Assembly: GCF_004168035.1 (NCBI RefSeq)
Contig: NZ_SDPU01000013.1
Location: forward strand, 39,269-103,268
Source of the DNA: Nocardioides iriomotensis
GTDB lineage: Bacteria; Actinomycetota; Actinomycetes; Propionibacteriales; Nocardioidaceae
Reading direction: 5' to 3'
DNA: 64,000 nt
A program made the translations under genes and the position numbers. This document shows, piece after piece, positions 20,434-27,374 of this stretch. The notes beneath the pieces are model-generated. The model did no database searches and was not told the DNA's origin. It saw only the letters and a list, made by a program, of their open reading frames with translations. Within the stretch, counting starts at the first letter, position 1; every line of letters begins with the position of its first letter.

Positions 20434-21972
20434 TCAGGTCGATTGTGAACCAGACCCCTCGCCCCGACCCAATCGGGGCTCGTCGCTGTGAGACGGCTCA
20501 TCCCCGGCGGCCAGCGCCGCCGCGGCCGCGTCGCCCTGCGCGGTGCCCGCCCGCCTCGACAGGACCCACTCCTCGAGGTTGCGCTGCGGGCCGGTCGAGA
20601 CGGCCAGCGCGCCCGGGGGTACGTCGCGCCGGACCACCGTGCCACCGCCGGTCGAGGCGCCGTCGCCGATGGTGACGGGCGCGATGAACGTGTTGTTCGA
20701 CCCGGTGCGGGCATGCCGCCCGACGGTCGTGCGGTGCTTGTTGACCCCGTCGTAGTTGGCGAAGATCGTGCCGGCGCCGATGTTGGTGCCGTCGCCGATC
20801 TCGGCGTCCCCGACGTACGACAGGTGCGGCACCTTCGCGCCGTCGCCGATCTTGGCGTTCTTGGTCTCCACGTAGGTGCCGATCTTGCCGTCGCGCCCGA
20901 GCTCGGTCCCGGGCCGCAGGAAGGCGAACGGCCCGACGGTCGCGCCCTCCCCCACGACCGCGAGCTCGCCGTGCGTGCGCACGACGCGGGCGCCACGGCC
21001 GACCTCGACGTCCTTGAGCGTGCAGTCCGGCCCGACGACGGCGTCCTCCGCGACCACGGTCGCCCCGAGCAGCTGGGTGCCGGGCAGGATCGTGACGTCC
21101 GGCTCCAGCACGACGTCGGCGTCGATCCACGTCGTGGCCGGATCCATCACCGTGACGCCGTCGCGCATCCAGCGCTCGACGATCCGTCGGTTCATCTCGC
21201 GGCCGAGCGCCGCGAGCTGCACCCGGTCGTTGGCGCCCTCGGTCTGGATGACGTCGTCGATGAGGTGAGCACCCACCGGCTGTCCGGCCTCGCGAGCGAG
21301 GCCGACGACGTCGGTGAGGTAGTACTCGCCCTTCGCGTTGTCGTTGGTGATCCGACCGAGAGCGTCGGCGAGGAACGACCCGTCGAAGGCCATCACCCCG
21401 CTGTTGATCTCGCGCACCGAGGCCTGCTCGGCGGTGGCGTCCTTCTCCTCGACGATCGCGGTGACGCCGCCGTCGGCGTCGCGGATGATCCGGCCGTAGC
21501 CGAACGGGTTGTCGACCTGCGCGGTCAGCACCGTCACCGCGCGGCGTCCGGCCGTGTGGTCGGCCACCAGCGCGGCGATCGTCTCGCCCTGCAGCAGCGG
21601 GGTGTCGCCGTACATCACGACGACCGTGCCCGCCGGCGCACCCACCTCGGCCGCCAGCGTCTCGACGGCGACCCGGACGGCGTGCCCAGTGCCCTCCTGC
21701 GTCTCCTGGACGGCGAGCAGAGCGCCGGGCGCCTGCTCGAGCACGTGCGGGCCGACCTGGTCGCGGCCATGGCCCACGACAGCGACGACGCGGTCGGGGT
21801 GGACGGCGAGCGCGGCGTGCAGGACGTGACCGACCATCGAACGCCCGCCGATCGGGTGCAGCACCTTCATGGTCTTCGACTTCATCCGGGTGCCGCTGCC
21901 GGCCGCCAGCACGATGACGGCGGCGGGGCGGCCAGCGTCGACTAGGCCAGTGCGCTCGGTGGGGTCGCTCAC
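20434..21972 (-). CDS. glmU: Bifunctional GlmU (UDP-GlcNAc synthesis)
   Basis: Acetylates glucosamine-1-phosphate and uridylylates the product to UDP-GlcNAc for peptidoglycan and, in mycothiol makers, mycothiol. The 512-residue protein has the uridyltransferase N-domain (VIVLAAGSGTRMKS, TGHAVRVA, VMYGDTPLL) and a left-handed beta-helix C-domain with hexapeptides and the acetyltransferase motif around KNAKIGDGAKVPHLSYVGD and GAGTIFANYDGVNKH. The Gly/Ser/Ala-rich C-terminal tail is disordered. tRNA-Gln lies immediately upstream on the same strand. Confidence 0.96.
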   Translation of the reverse strand: MSDPTERTGLVDAGRPAAVIVLAAGSGTRMKSKTMKVLHPIGGRSMVGHVLHAALAVHPDRVVAVVGHGRDQVGPHVLEQAPGALLAVQETQEGTGHAVRVAVETLAAEVGAPAGTVVVMYGDTPLLQGETIAALVADHTAGRRAVTVLTAQVDNPFGYGRIIRDADGGVTAIVEEKDATAEQASVREINSGVMAFDGSFLADALGRITNDNAKGEYYLTDVVGLAREAGQPVGAHLIDDVIQTEGANDRVQLAALGREMNRRIVERWMRDGVTVMDPATTWIDADVVLEPDVTILPGTQLLGATVVAEDAVVGPDCTLKDVEVGRGARVVRTHGELAVVGEGATVGPFAFLRPGTELGRDGKIGTYVETKNAKIGDGAKVPHLSYVGDAEIGDGTNIGAGTIFANYDGVNKHRTTVGRHARTGSNNTFIAPVTIGDGASTGGGTVVRRDVPPGALAVSTGPQRNLEEWVLSRRAGTAQGDAAAAALAAGDEPSHSDEPRLGRGEGSGSQST

Positions 21973-22002
21973 GTATGCCTCCGGGGTCGCTGGGTACCGC
22001 TC

Positions 22003-22084
22003 TGGCTCCCCGGGTAGGAGTCGAACCTACGTCGCTAGTCCTGATTCAAAGTCAGGCGGGCCCTGCCGGCAGACCAACCGGGGA
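22003..22084 (-). tRNA. tRNA-Gln (anticodon TTG)
   Basis: On the minus strand the acceptor arm TCCCCGG pairs with CCGGGGA. The anticodon stem-loop is CCTGA-CTTTGAA-TCAGG, giving TTG at positions 34-36. The T-arm is GTAGG-TTCGACT-CCTAC, the discriminator is G, and the CCA is encoded at 22003-22005. The body is 79 nt because nine bases (ACTAGCGAC) separate the anticodon and T stems, where glutamine tRNAs normally have four or five. The D-stem GGTC/GGCC has one G-U pair. It lies just upstream of glmU. Confidence 0.82.
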
Positions 22085-22140
22085 ATGCGGCAGACAGCCT
22101 ACAAACGCGGTGGACCAGTGCCGGCGACCAGGTTTGAACT

Positions 22141-22168
22141 TACGGTTCCGTAGGTTACGGTTGCGTAA
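22141..22168. promoter_or_regulatory. Tandem TACGG-type operators upstream of desaturase
   Basis: Two inverted repeats stand 15 bp centre to centre: TACGG-TT-CCGTA at 22141-22152 and TTACG-GTTG-CGTAA at 22155-22168. This spacing places two regulator dimers at offset positions on the helix. They lie about 40-70 bp before the desaturase ATG, where a promoter is expected. Similar TACG-N4-CGTA sites are used by TetR-type regulators of lipid genes. The TetR gene downstream of the desaturase is the natural candidate; this is inference. Confidence 0.55.
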
Positions 22169-22208
22169 GTACGTCGACCTGCCCCCGACTCGTGAGGAAC
22201 CGACGCGC

Positions 22209-23216
22209 ATGACCGCACCTGCCACCGAGCTTGCCCCCCGCCCGCCCGACGGCACCGGTCCCGACGAGCTGACCCAGATCGACGCGACGCTGGGCGGCGA
22301 CCACCTCTCCCGCACCGACCAGGTCGTGCTGGGCATCTTCATCGTGGTCCCGTTCCTCGCGCTCGTCACCGCCGTCCCGATCGCCTGGGGCGGCTGGCTC
22401 GGCTGGACCGACGTGGTGATCTTCGCGGTCATGTACGCCCTGACCGGCCACGGCATCACGGTCGGCTTCCACCGCCTGTTCACGCACAAGTCCTACAAGC
22501 CCAACCGTGCTGTGAAGATCTTCTGGGCGGTCGCCGGGTCGATGGCGATCCAGGGCCCGGTCGTGCGCTGGGTGGCCGACCACCGCAAGCACCACAAGTT
22601 CTCCGACCGCGACGGCGACCCGCACTCGCCGTGGCGCTACGGCACCGGCGTCGGCGCCCTGACCAAGGGGTTCCTGTACGCCCACATGATGTGGCTGTTC
22701 AACCCCGAGCAGACCCCGCAGCGCAAGTACGCCCCCGACCTGATGAAGGACCCCGACATCGTCAAGGTGTCGCGGCAGTTCCCGTTCTGGGTCCTGGTCT
22801 CGCTGCTGCTCCCCGCACTGGCGGGCGGCCTGCTGACCATGTCGTGGCAGGGCGCGCTGACGGCGTTCTTCTGGGGCTCGCTGGTGCGGGTCTCGCTGCT
22901 GCACCACGTGACGTGGTCGATCAACTCGATCTGCCACACGATCGGCGAGCGCCCGTTCGTCTCCCGCGACAAGTCCGCCAACGTCTGGTGGCTGGCGATC
23001 CCGTCGATGGGCGAGTCCTGGCACAACCTGCACCACGCCGACCCGACGTGCGCCCGGCACGGCGTGCTCAAGGGTCAGATCGACACCAGCGCGCGGGTCA
23101 TCCGCGTGATGGAGAAGCTCGGCTGGGTGTACGACGTCCGCTGGCCGGTCCGCGAGCGGATCGACGCCAAGCTCGTCGCCAACCAGGTGCCCGAGACCGT
23201 CTCCCGCGCGGCCTGA
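22209..23216 (+). CDS. Acyl-CoA/acyl-lipid fatty acid desaturase (delta-9 type)
   Basis: Integral-membrane di-iron enzyme that introduces a cis double bond into acyl chains and so tunes membrane fluidity. The ATG at 22209 follows a GAGGAA ribosome binding site and gives 335 residues. The three His boxes are present: HRLFTH (88-93), DHRKHH (124-129) and, near residue 268, WHNLHHADPT. There are two pairs of membrane spans (about 38-80 and 190-225). The family resembles mycobacterial DesA3. It is followed by a strong terminator and a TetR gene. Confidence 0.93.
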   Translation: MTAPATELAPRPPDGTGPDELTQIDATLGGDHLSRTDQVVLGIFIVVPFLALVTAVPIAWGGWLGWTDVVIFAVMYALTGHGITVGFHRLFTHKSYKPNRAVKIFWAVAGSMAIQGPVVRWVADHRKHHKFSDRDGDPHSPWRYGTGVGALTKGFLYAHMMWLFNPEQTPQRKYAPDLMKDPDIVKVSRQFPFWVLVSLLLPALAGGLLTMSWQGALTAFFWGSLVRVSLLHHVTWSINSICHTIGERPFVSRDKSANVWWLAIPSMGESWHNLHHADPTCARHGVLKGQIDTSARVIRVMEKLGWVYDVRWPVRERIDAKLVANQVPETVSRAA

Positions 23217-23263
23217 GCCACACCGCCAGCAGGACCGACAGCAGCATCGACAACTGCCACAGC

Positions 23264-23295
23264 AGCGGCGGCCCGGAGCACCGGGCCGCCGCTTT
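23264..23295 (+). terminator. Rho-independent terminator after desaturase
   Basis: A perfect 13-bp stem, AGCGGCGGCCCGG (23264-23276) with CCGGGCCGCCGCT (23281-23293), around the tetraloop AGCA and followed by TTGCTT. It lies 48 bp past the desaturase stop and only a few bases before the TetR start, so the TetR gene is probably expressed separately or by readthrough. Confidence 0.85.
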
Positions 23296-23301
23296 GCTTG
23301 A

Positions 23302-23955
23302 ATGAAGGACGTGTCCGAGGTGAGCAACGAGAAGACCCGGCGCTACCAGCGCGGCCGGATGACCGCGGCGGAGCGCCGCGAGCAGCTCATCCTCATTGCC
23401 CGTGGGCTCTTCGCCGAGCGCGGCTTCGACGGGTCGTCCATCGAGGAGGTGGCCTCGCGCGCCGAGGTGTCCAAGCCGATCGTCTACGAGCACTTCGGCG
23501 GCAAGGAGGGCCTGTACGCCGTCGTCGTCGACCGCGAGGTGCGCAGCCTCCTCGACATGATGACGCGCGCCCTGACGGCCGGGCACCCCCGCGTGCTGCT
23601 GGAGCAGGCGGCGTTCGCGCTGCTCGACTACATCGAGCAGAACCCCGACGGCTTCCGGATCCTGGTGCGCGACAGCCCGGTCGGCTCCTCCTCGGGGTCG
23701 TTCGTCTCGATCATCGGCGACGTCGCCAGCCGGGTGGAGCACATCCTCGCGGCGGAGTTCAAGAGCCGCGGCTTCGACGCCAAGGCCGCGCCCATGTATG
23801 CCCAGATGCTCGTCGGCATGGTCGGCACCACTGGCCAGTGGTGGCTCGACGCGCGCAAGCCGTCCAAGGAGGAGGTCGCCGCACACCTGGTGAACCTCGC
23901 CTGGCACGGCCTGGCGAACCTCGAGAAGAAGCCGACCCTGCGCGGCGGGGCGTAG
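23302..23955 (+). CDS. TetR/AcrR family transcriptional regulator
   Basis: The 217-residue protein has an N-terminal helix-turn-helix (RREQLILIARGLFAERGFDG, then SSIEEVASRAEVSKPIVYEHFGGKEGLY) and a ligand-binding C-terminal domain with an AMYAQMLVGMVGTTGQWWLD-like helix. GTGs at 23311 and 23320 are alternative starts; the AAGGA at 23305-23309 favours 23320. It sits directly behind the desaturase and probably controls lipid desaturation through the TACGG sites at 22141-22168. The ligand may be an acyl-CoA. Confidence 0.88.
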   Translation: MKDVSEVSNEKTRRYQRGRMTAAERREQLILIARGLFAERGFDGSSIEEVASRAEVSKPIVYEHFGGKEGLYAVVVDREVRSLLDMMTRALTAGHPRVLLEQAAFALLDYIEQNPDGFRILVRDSPVGSSSGSFVSIIGDVASRVEHILAAEFKSRGFDAKAAPMYAQMLVGMVGTTGQWWLDARKPSKEEVAAHLVNLAWHGLANLEKKPTLRGGA

Positions 23956-24037
23956 CCACCGCCGGGCGGAGATACGCCGTGCGGCCGGATCGCAACAAAA
24001 GCGGTACTTCGGAGTCCGCGCGGATACCCTGACGCGC

Positions 24038-25144
24038 GTGAACGCACCCCGCACCCTCGTCGGCGCCCTGGTCGCCGCCGTCGCCCTCGCCCTCGTGGCG
24101 ACCGCGAGCCCCTCCGCCGTCGCCCGGGACACCTCGGGCCCCTCGACCGGCCACCGTGCCCTGTCCACGGCTCCGAAGACACCCGACGTGGTGGAGAAGT
24201 ACTTCGACCACGACGAGGACGGGGCCACCGCGCGCTACGCCCGCGTCCGCACGTGGCCCGGCCGCACCATCACCTACTTCGACGCCACCAAGGACTCCGA
24301 CGCGGTCAAGCGCGCGGTCACGCTGTGGAACCGCAGCGGCATCGACATGAAGTTCAAGAAGATCAAGAGCAAGAAGAAGGCCCAGCTCCTGATCCGCAAC
24401 TCCACGAACGTCCCCAACGGCTGCGGCACCGGCCTCGCCACGCTCGGCTACACCGGCAAGCGCCAGGCCTTCGTCAACATCCTGCACGGCACCGACGCCG
24501 ACGGTCAGACCTGCGCCTGGCCCGGCCAGACCCTGGTGATGGCCCACGAGCTCGGTCACGTCCTCGGCCTCAAGCACGACGACAGCCAGTGCTCGCTGAT
24601 GAACACCATGCACATCAACGGCGTCGCCCAGTACAAGTGCGTGACCGACGACCGCACCGACGGCGACGAGATGCCCGGCCACTGGAACTGCCGCGTGCTG
24701 CAGAAGGTCGACATCAAGCGCGCCAAGAAGATGTACGGCGGCAAGGTGGAGGTCAGCGAGACGGAGTGGTGCGACCTCGGCGTGCGGATGCCCGCGTCCG
24801 GCGCCATCACGGCTACGCAGGGCACCTACAGCAACACCGGTGAGCCGGCGTCCGGCTGGGTCACGCTCACGTGGAACCACGCGGCGGAGCCGGTCCAGGA
24901 GGCCTGGCTGAACGTCAACGCCCGCGGGCCCGCCTTCTCGCTCACCACGACCCCGGGCGACTGCGCCGCCCCGACCGGCGCCCCGGTCACCGAGGGGCCG
25001 TACGCCTGGAGCGTCCCGGTGGGCGCCAACGACACCGACATGCGGCCGATCGCGCCCGGAGTCTGGTGCTTCTCGCTGATGTCCTACGACACGCTCGGCC
25101 GGCCGGCCCTGGCCGCGACACCGGTCACGGCGACGATCGGCTGA
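24038..25144 (+). CDS. Secreted zinc metalloprotease (metzincin type)
   Basis: The 368-residue product opens with a Sec signal peptide (about 1-30). The catalytic zinc motif HELGHVLGLKH is at 170-180, matching HExxHxxGxxH, with a probable Met-turn at CSLMNTMH (185-192). Cys129, Cys159 and Cys185 near the active site suggest disulfides. The C-terminal part (about 250-368) is a beta-rich domain without a recognised fold. It is likely extracellular. The stop codon abuts that of the VOC gene within TGATCA at 25142-25147. Confidence 0.82.
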   Translation: MNAPRTLVGALVAAVALALVATASPSAVARDTSGPSTGHRALSTAPKTPDVVEKYFDHDEDGATARYARVRTWPGRTITYFDATKDSDAVKRAVTLWNRSGIDMKFKKIKSKKKAQLLIRNSTNVPNGCGTGLATLGYTGKRQAFVNILHGTDADGQTCAWPGQTLVMAHELGHVLGLKHDDSQCSLMNTMHINGVAQYKCVTDDRTDGDEMPGHWNCRVLQKVDIKRAKKMYGGKVEVSETEWCDLGVRMPASGAITATQGTYSNTGEPASGWVTLTWNHAAEPVQEAWLNVNARGPAFSLTTTPGDCAAPTGAPVTEGPYAWSVPVGANDTDMRPIAPGVWCFSLMSYDTLGRPALAATPVTATIG

Positions 25145-25519
25145 TCAGCCCGCGGGACTGAGGACCTCGACCCGGTTGCCGTTGCCGTCCGCGGTGTGGA
25201 AGCGGCGGTAGCCGGGCAGGTCCTCGTCCCAGCCGACCGGGAAGCCGGCCGCCGCGCAGCGGGCTGCGGCCTCGTCGAGGGCGGCGCCGTCCTCGAGCAG
25301 GAACGCCGGGTGTGCCTTGCGCGCGGGCGCGAAGCCGGGCTCCACCCCGACGTGCACCTCGACGCCCTCGTCGCGGAACCAGCAGCCGCCGCGCGCCGCG
25401 AGCGCCGGCGGCTTCGGCACCTCCGGCAGGCCGAGCACCCCGGCGTAGAACCGGCGGGCCGCGTCCTCGCCACCCTCCGGGCAGGACACCTGGACGTGGT
25501 GCAGGAGCACCCGGGTCAT
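25145..25519 (-). CDS. VOC/glyoxalase-fold protein
   Basis: A 124-residue protein with the vicinal-oxygen-chelate fold: LLHHVQVSCPEGGEDAARRFYAGVLGLPEVPKP at the N-terminus, GVEVHVGVEPGF in the middle, and YRRFHTADGNGNRVEVLSP at the end, which supplies the usual metal Glu. It is probably a glyoxalase, dioxygenase or fosfomycin-resistance-like enzyme of unknown substrate. The ATG at 25519 overlaps the GNAT stop (ATGA); it is the last gene of the MarR-controlled operon. Confidence 0.83.
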   Translation of the reverse strand: MTRVLLHHVQVSCPEGGEDAARRFYAGVLGLPEVPKPPALAARGGCWFRDEGVEVHVGVEPGFAPARKAHPAFLLEDGAALDEAAARCAAAGFPVGWDEDLPGYRRFHTADGNGNRVEVLSPAG

Positions 25520-25983
25520 GCGACACCTCCGAGGTAGCGCTTCATGCCGACGTGCGACGGGACGTAGCCGAGCCGCTCGTAGAACGTGCGCGCCCGGTCG
25601 CGGCGCGCGTTGGTGGTGAGCTCGATGCGGGCGGCGCCGCGGTCGCGGGCGATCCGCTCGACCGCGCGCATCAGGTCGGCGCCGTACCCCCGGGAGCGGA
25701 GGTCGGAGCGCACCCGCACCGACTCGACGACGCAGAACAGCCCGCCCACGTAGGTGAGCCGGCGCAGCCACGACAGCTGCGCGGTGGCCACCAGCTCGCC
25801 GTCCGCCTCGCCGACGAGGAGCTGGTGGTGGTCGTCGGCGAGGATCTCGGCGAAAGCCGGGGCGTACGCCGACGCGGGGACCTCGGCCTCGTCGACCTCG
25901 CGGATCGCGTCCTCGCGCAGCAGGGCGATCACGGCGTCGAGGTCGTCGGGCCGGGCGTCCCGCACGACGAGCCCGGCGCTCAC
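25516..25983 (-). CDS. GNAT family N-acetyltransferase
   Basis: A 155-residue acetyltransferase from a GTG at 25983 that overlaps the methyltransferase stop (GTGA). Recognised by LVVRDARPDDLDAVIALL, VVESVRVRSDLRSRGYGADLM (acetyl-CoA loop) and ARTFYERLGYVPSHVGMKRYL. The substrate is unknown. It is the middle gene of methyltransferase-GNAT-VOC. Confidence 0.85.
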   Translation of the reverse strand: MSAGLVVRDARPDDLDAVIALLREDAIREVDEAEVPASAYAPAFAEILADDHHQLLVGEADGELVATAQLSWLRRLTYVGGLFCVVESVRVRSDLRSRGYGADLMRAVERIARDRGAARIELTTNARRDRARTFYERLGYVPSHVGMKRYLGGVA

Positions 25984-26762
25984 GCGGGCACCCGCGCGAC
26001 GACGAAGACGCGCCGGAACGCGAGGACGGTGCCGTAGGGCCGGGGCGGGTACGCCGCGCGCAGCCGTGCCTTGAACTCCGCCGTGAACTCCTCGCGCAGC
26101 CCGTCGGGCAGCGCCTCGAGCGTCGGCCGGGCACCGGTCGCGCTGACCCACGTGAAGACCGGGTCCTCGCCCTCCAGCACGTGCAGGTACGTCGTCTCCC
26201 ACGCGTCCACGGTGCAGCCGAGGCCGGCCAGCGCGTCGAGGTAGACGTCCGGCCCGAAGGCGTCGGGGGCGGCGACGTCGGCGGTGTGCGCGGCGTACGG
26301 CTCCTCGGCGGCGAGGTCGCGCCGGATGACGTGGCTCTGCTCCTCGAAGTTGCCGGGCACCTGGAACGCGAACCAGCCGCCGGGCGCGACGTGCCCGACG
26401 AGCCGCGGCAGCAGCTCGAGGTGGCCGGGCACCCACTGCAGCGTGGCGTTGGAGACGAGCACGTCGACGGGCGCCACGGGCTGCCAGGTGCGCACGTCGC
26501 CGAGCTCGAAACGCACGCCGTGGGCGGGCTCGGCCCTGGCGAGCATCGGCGCGGAGGAGTCGACGCCGAGCACCGAGGCGGCCGGCCAGCGCTCGCGCAG
26601 CACGTGGGTCAGGTGGCCGGGGCCGCAGCCGAGGTCGACCACGGTCGCCGGATCGGTCGCGCCGACCCGGGCGATCAGCTCGACGAAGGAGCGGCCGCGC
26701 TCGTCGGCGAACTGGAGGTACCGCTCGGGGTCCCAGGTGTGGCTCGGTGGGCTCGGTGCCAT
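25980..26762 (-). CDS. tam: Trans-aconitate 2-methyltransferase
   Basis: SAM-dependent enzyme that methylates trans-aconitate, an inhibitor of aconitase. The ATG at 26762 has GGAGG seven bases upstream and gives 260 residues. The family opening HTWDPERYLQFADERGRSFVELIARV, the SAM loop VVDLGCGPGHLTHVL, SNATLQWVPGH and the C-terminal YPPRPYGTVLAFRRVFVVA are all characteristic of Tam. Expression is probably repressed by the divergent MarR through the palindrome at 26780-26799. Confidence 0.88.
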   Translation of the reverse strand: MAPSPPSHTWDPERYLQFADERGRSFVELIARVGATDPATVVDLGCGPGHLTHVLRERWPAASVLGVDSSAPMLARAEPAHGVRFELGDVRTWQPVAPVDVLVSNATLQWVPGHLELLPRLVGHVAPGGWFAFQVPGNFEEQSHVIRRDLAAEEPYAAHTADVAAPDAFGPDVYLDALAGLGCTVDAWETTYLHVLEGEDPVFTWVSATGARPTLEALPDGLREEFTAEFKARLRAAYPPRPYGTVLAFRRVFVVARVPA

Positions 26763-26779
26763 CGGTGCCTCCGCTCGAA

Positions 26780-26831
26780 GTATCTTGACGTCAAGATACA
26801 TCCTGGGCGGCCAGGTGTCTCGATGTCAAGA
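26780..26831. promoter_or_regulatory. MarR operators in the tam/marR divergent promoter
   Basis: GTATCTTGACGTCAAGATAC at 26780-26799 is a perfect 20-bp palindrome 18 bp before tam. TCTCGATGTCAAGA at 26818-26831 is an imperfect copy of its core, 35 bp away centre to centre and 24 bp before the marR ATG. TCTTGA-N2-TCAAGA is a typical MarR-family operator, so the regulator likely represses both directions, including itself. Confidence 0.75.
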
Positions 26832-26854
26832 ATCTTCACGAGTACGCTAAGCAC

Positions 26855-27355
26855 ATGCCGGAGCCGCAGCAGGACGAGGTCGACCGCCTGGTCGACGCCT
26901 GGCGCCGCGAGCGCGCGGACCTCGACCTGCGGCCGATGGAGGTGCTGAGCCGGGTCAGCCGGCTGAGCCACCACCTGGACCGGGCGCGGCGGCAGGCGTT
27001 CACCGAGCACGGCCTGGAGTCGTGGGAGTTCGACGTGCTGGCGGCGTTGCGCCGCGCCGGCTCGCCGTACGAGCTCTCCCCCGGCCGGCTGCTCAAGGAG
27101 ACGCTGGTGACCAGCGGGACGATGACCAACCGGGTCGACCGGCTGGCCGCCCGCGGGTTCGTCGCGCGGCTACCCGACCCGAAGGACCGGCGCGGCGTGC
27201 TGGTGCGGCTCACCGACGCGGGCCGGGCGACCGTCGACGGCGCCCTGTCGGCCCTGCTCGACCGCGAGCACGAGCTCCTCGCCGGTCTCGACGCCGGCGC
27301 GCAGCGGCAGCTCGCGGGACTTCTTCGGTCGCTGGTCGTGGCGTTCGAGAACTGA
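26855..27355 (+). CDS. MarR family transcriptional regulator
   Basis: A 166-residue winged-helix protein: HGLESWEFDVLAALRRAGSPYELSPGRLLKETLVTSGTMTNRVDRLAARGFVARLPDPKDRRGVLVRLTD contains the recognition helix and the DxRxxxV wing. The N-terminal helix (DEVDRLVDAWRRERADLDLRPMEVLSRVSRL) and the C-terminal helix form the dimer interface. It is divergent to tam, with two operators between. It converges on the ABC-F gene 20 bp downstream. Confidence 0.92.
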   Translation: MPEPQQDEVDRLVDAWRRERADLDLRPMEVLSRVSRLSHHLDRARRQAFTEHGLESWEFDVLAALRRAGSPYELSPGRLLKETLVTSGTMTNRVDRLAARGFVARLPDPKDRRGVLVRLTDAGRATVDGALSALLDREHELLAGLDAGAQRQLAGLLRSLVVAFEN

Positions 27356-27374
27356 CCACGCCCGGGTGGTGCGG

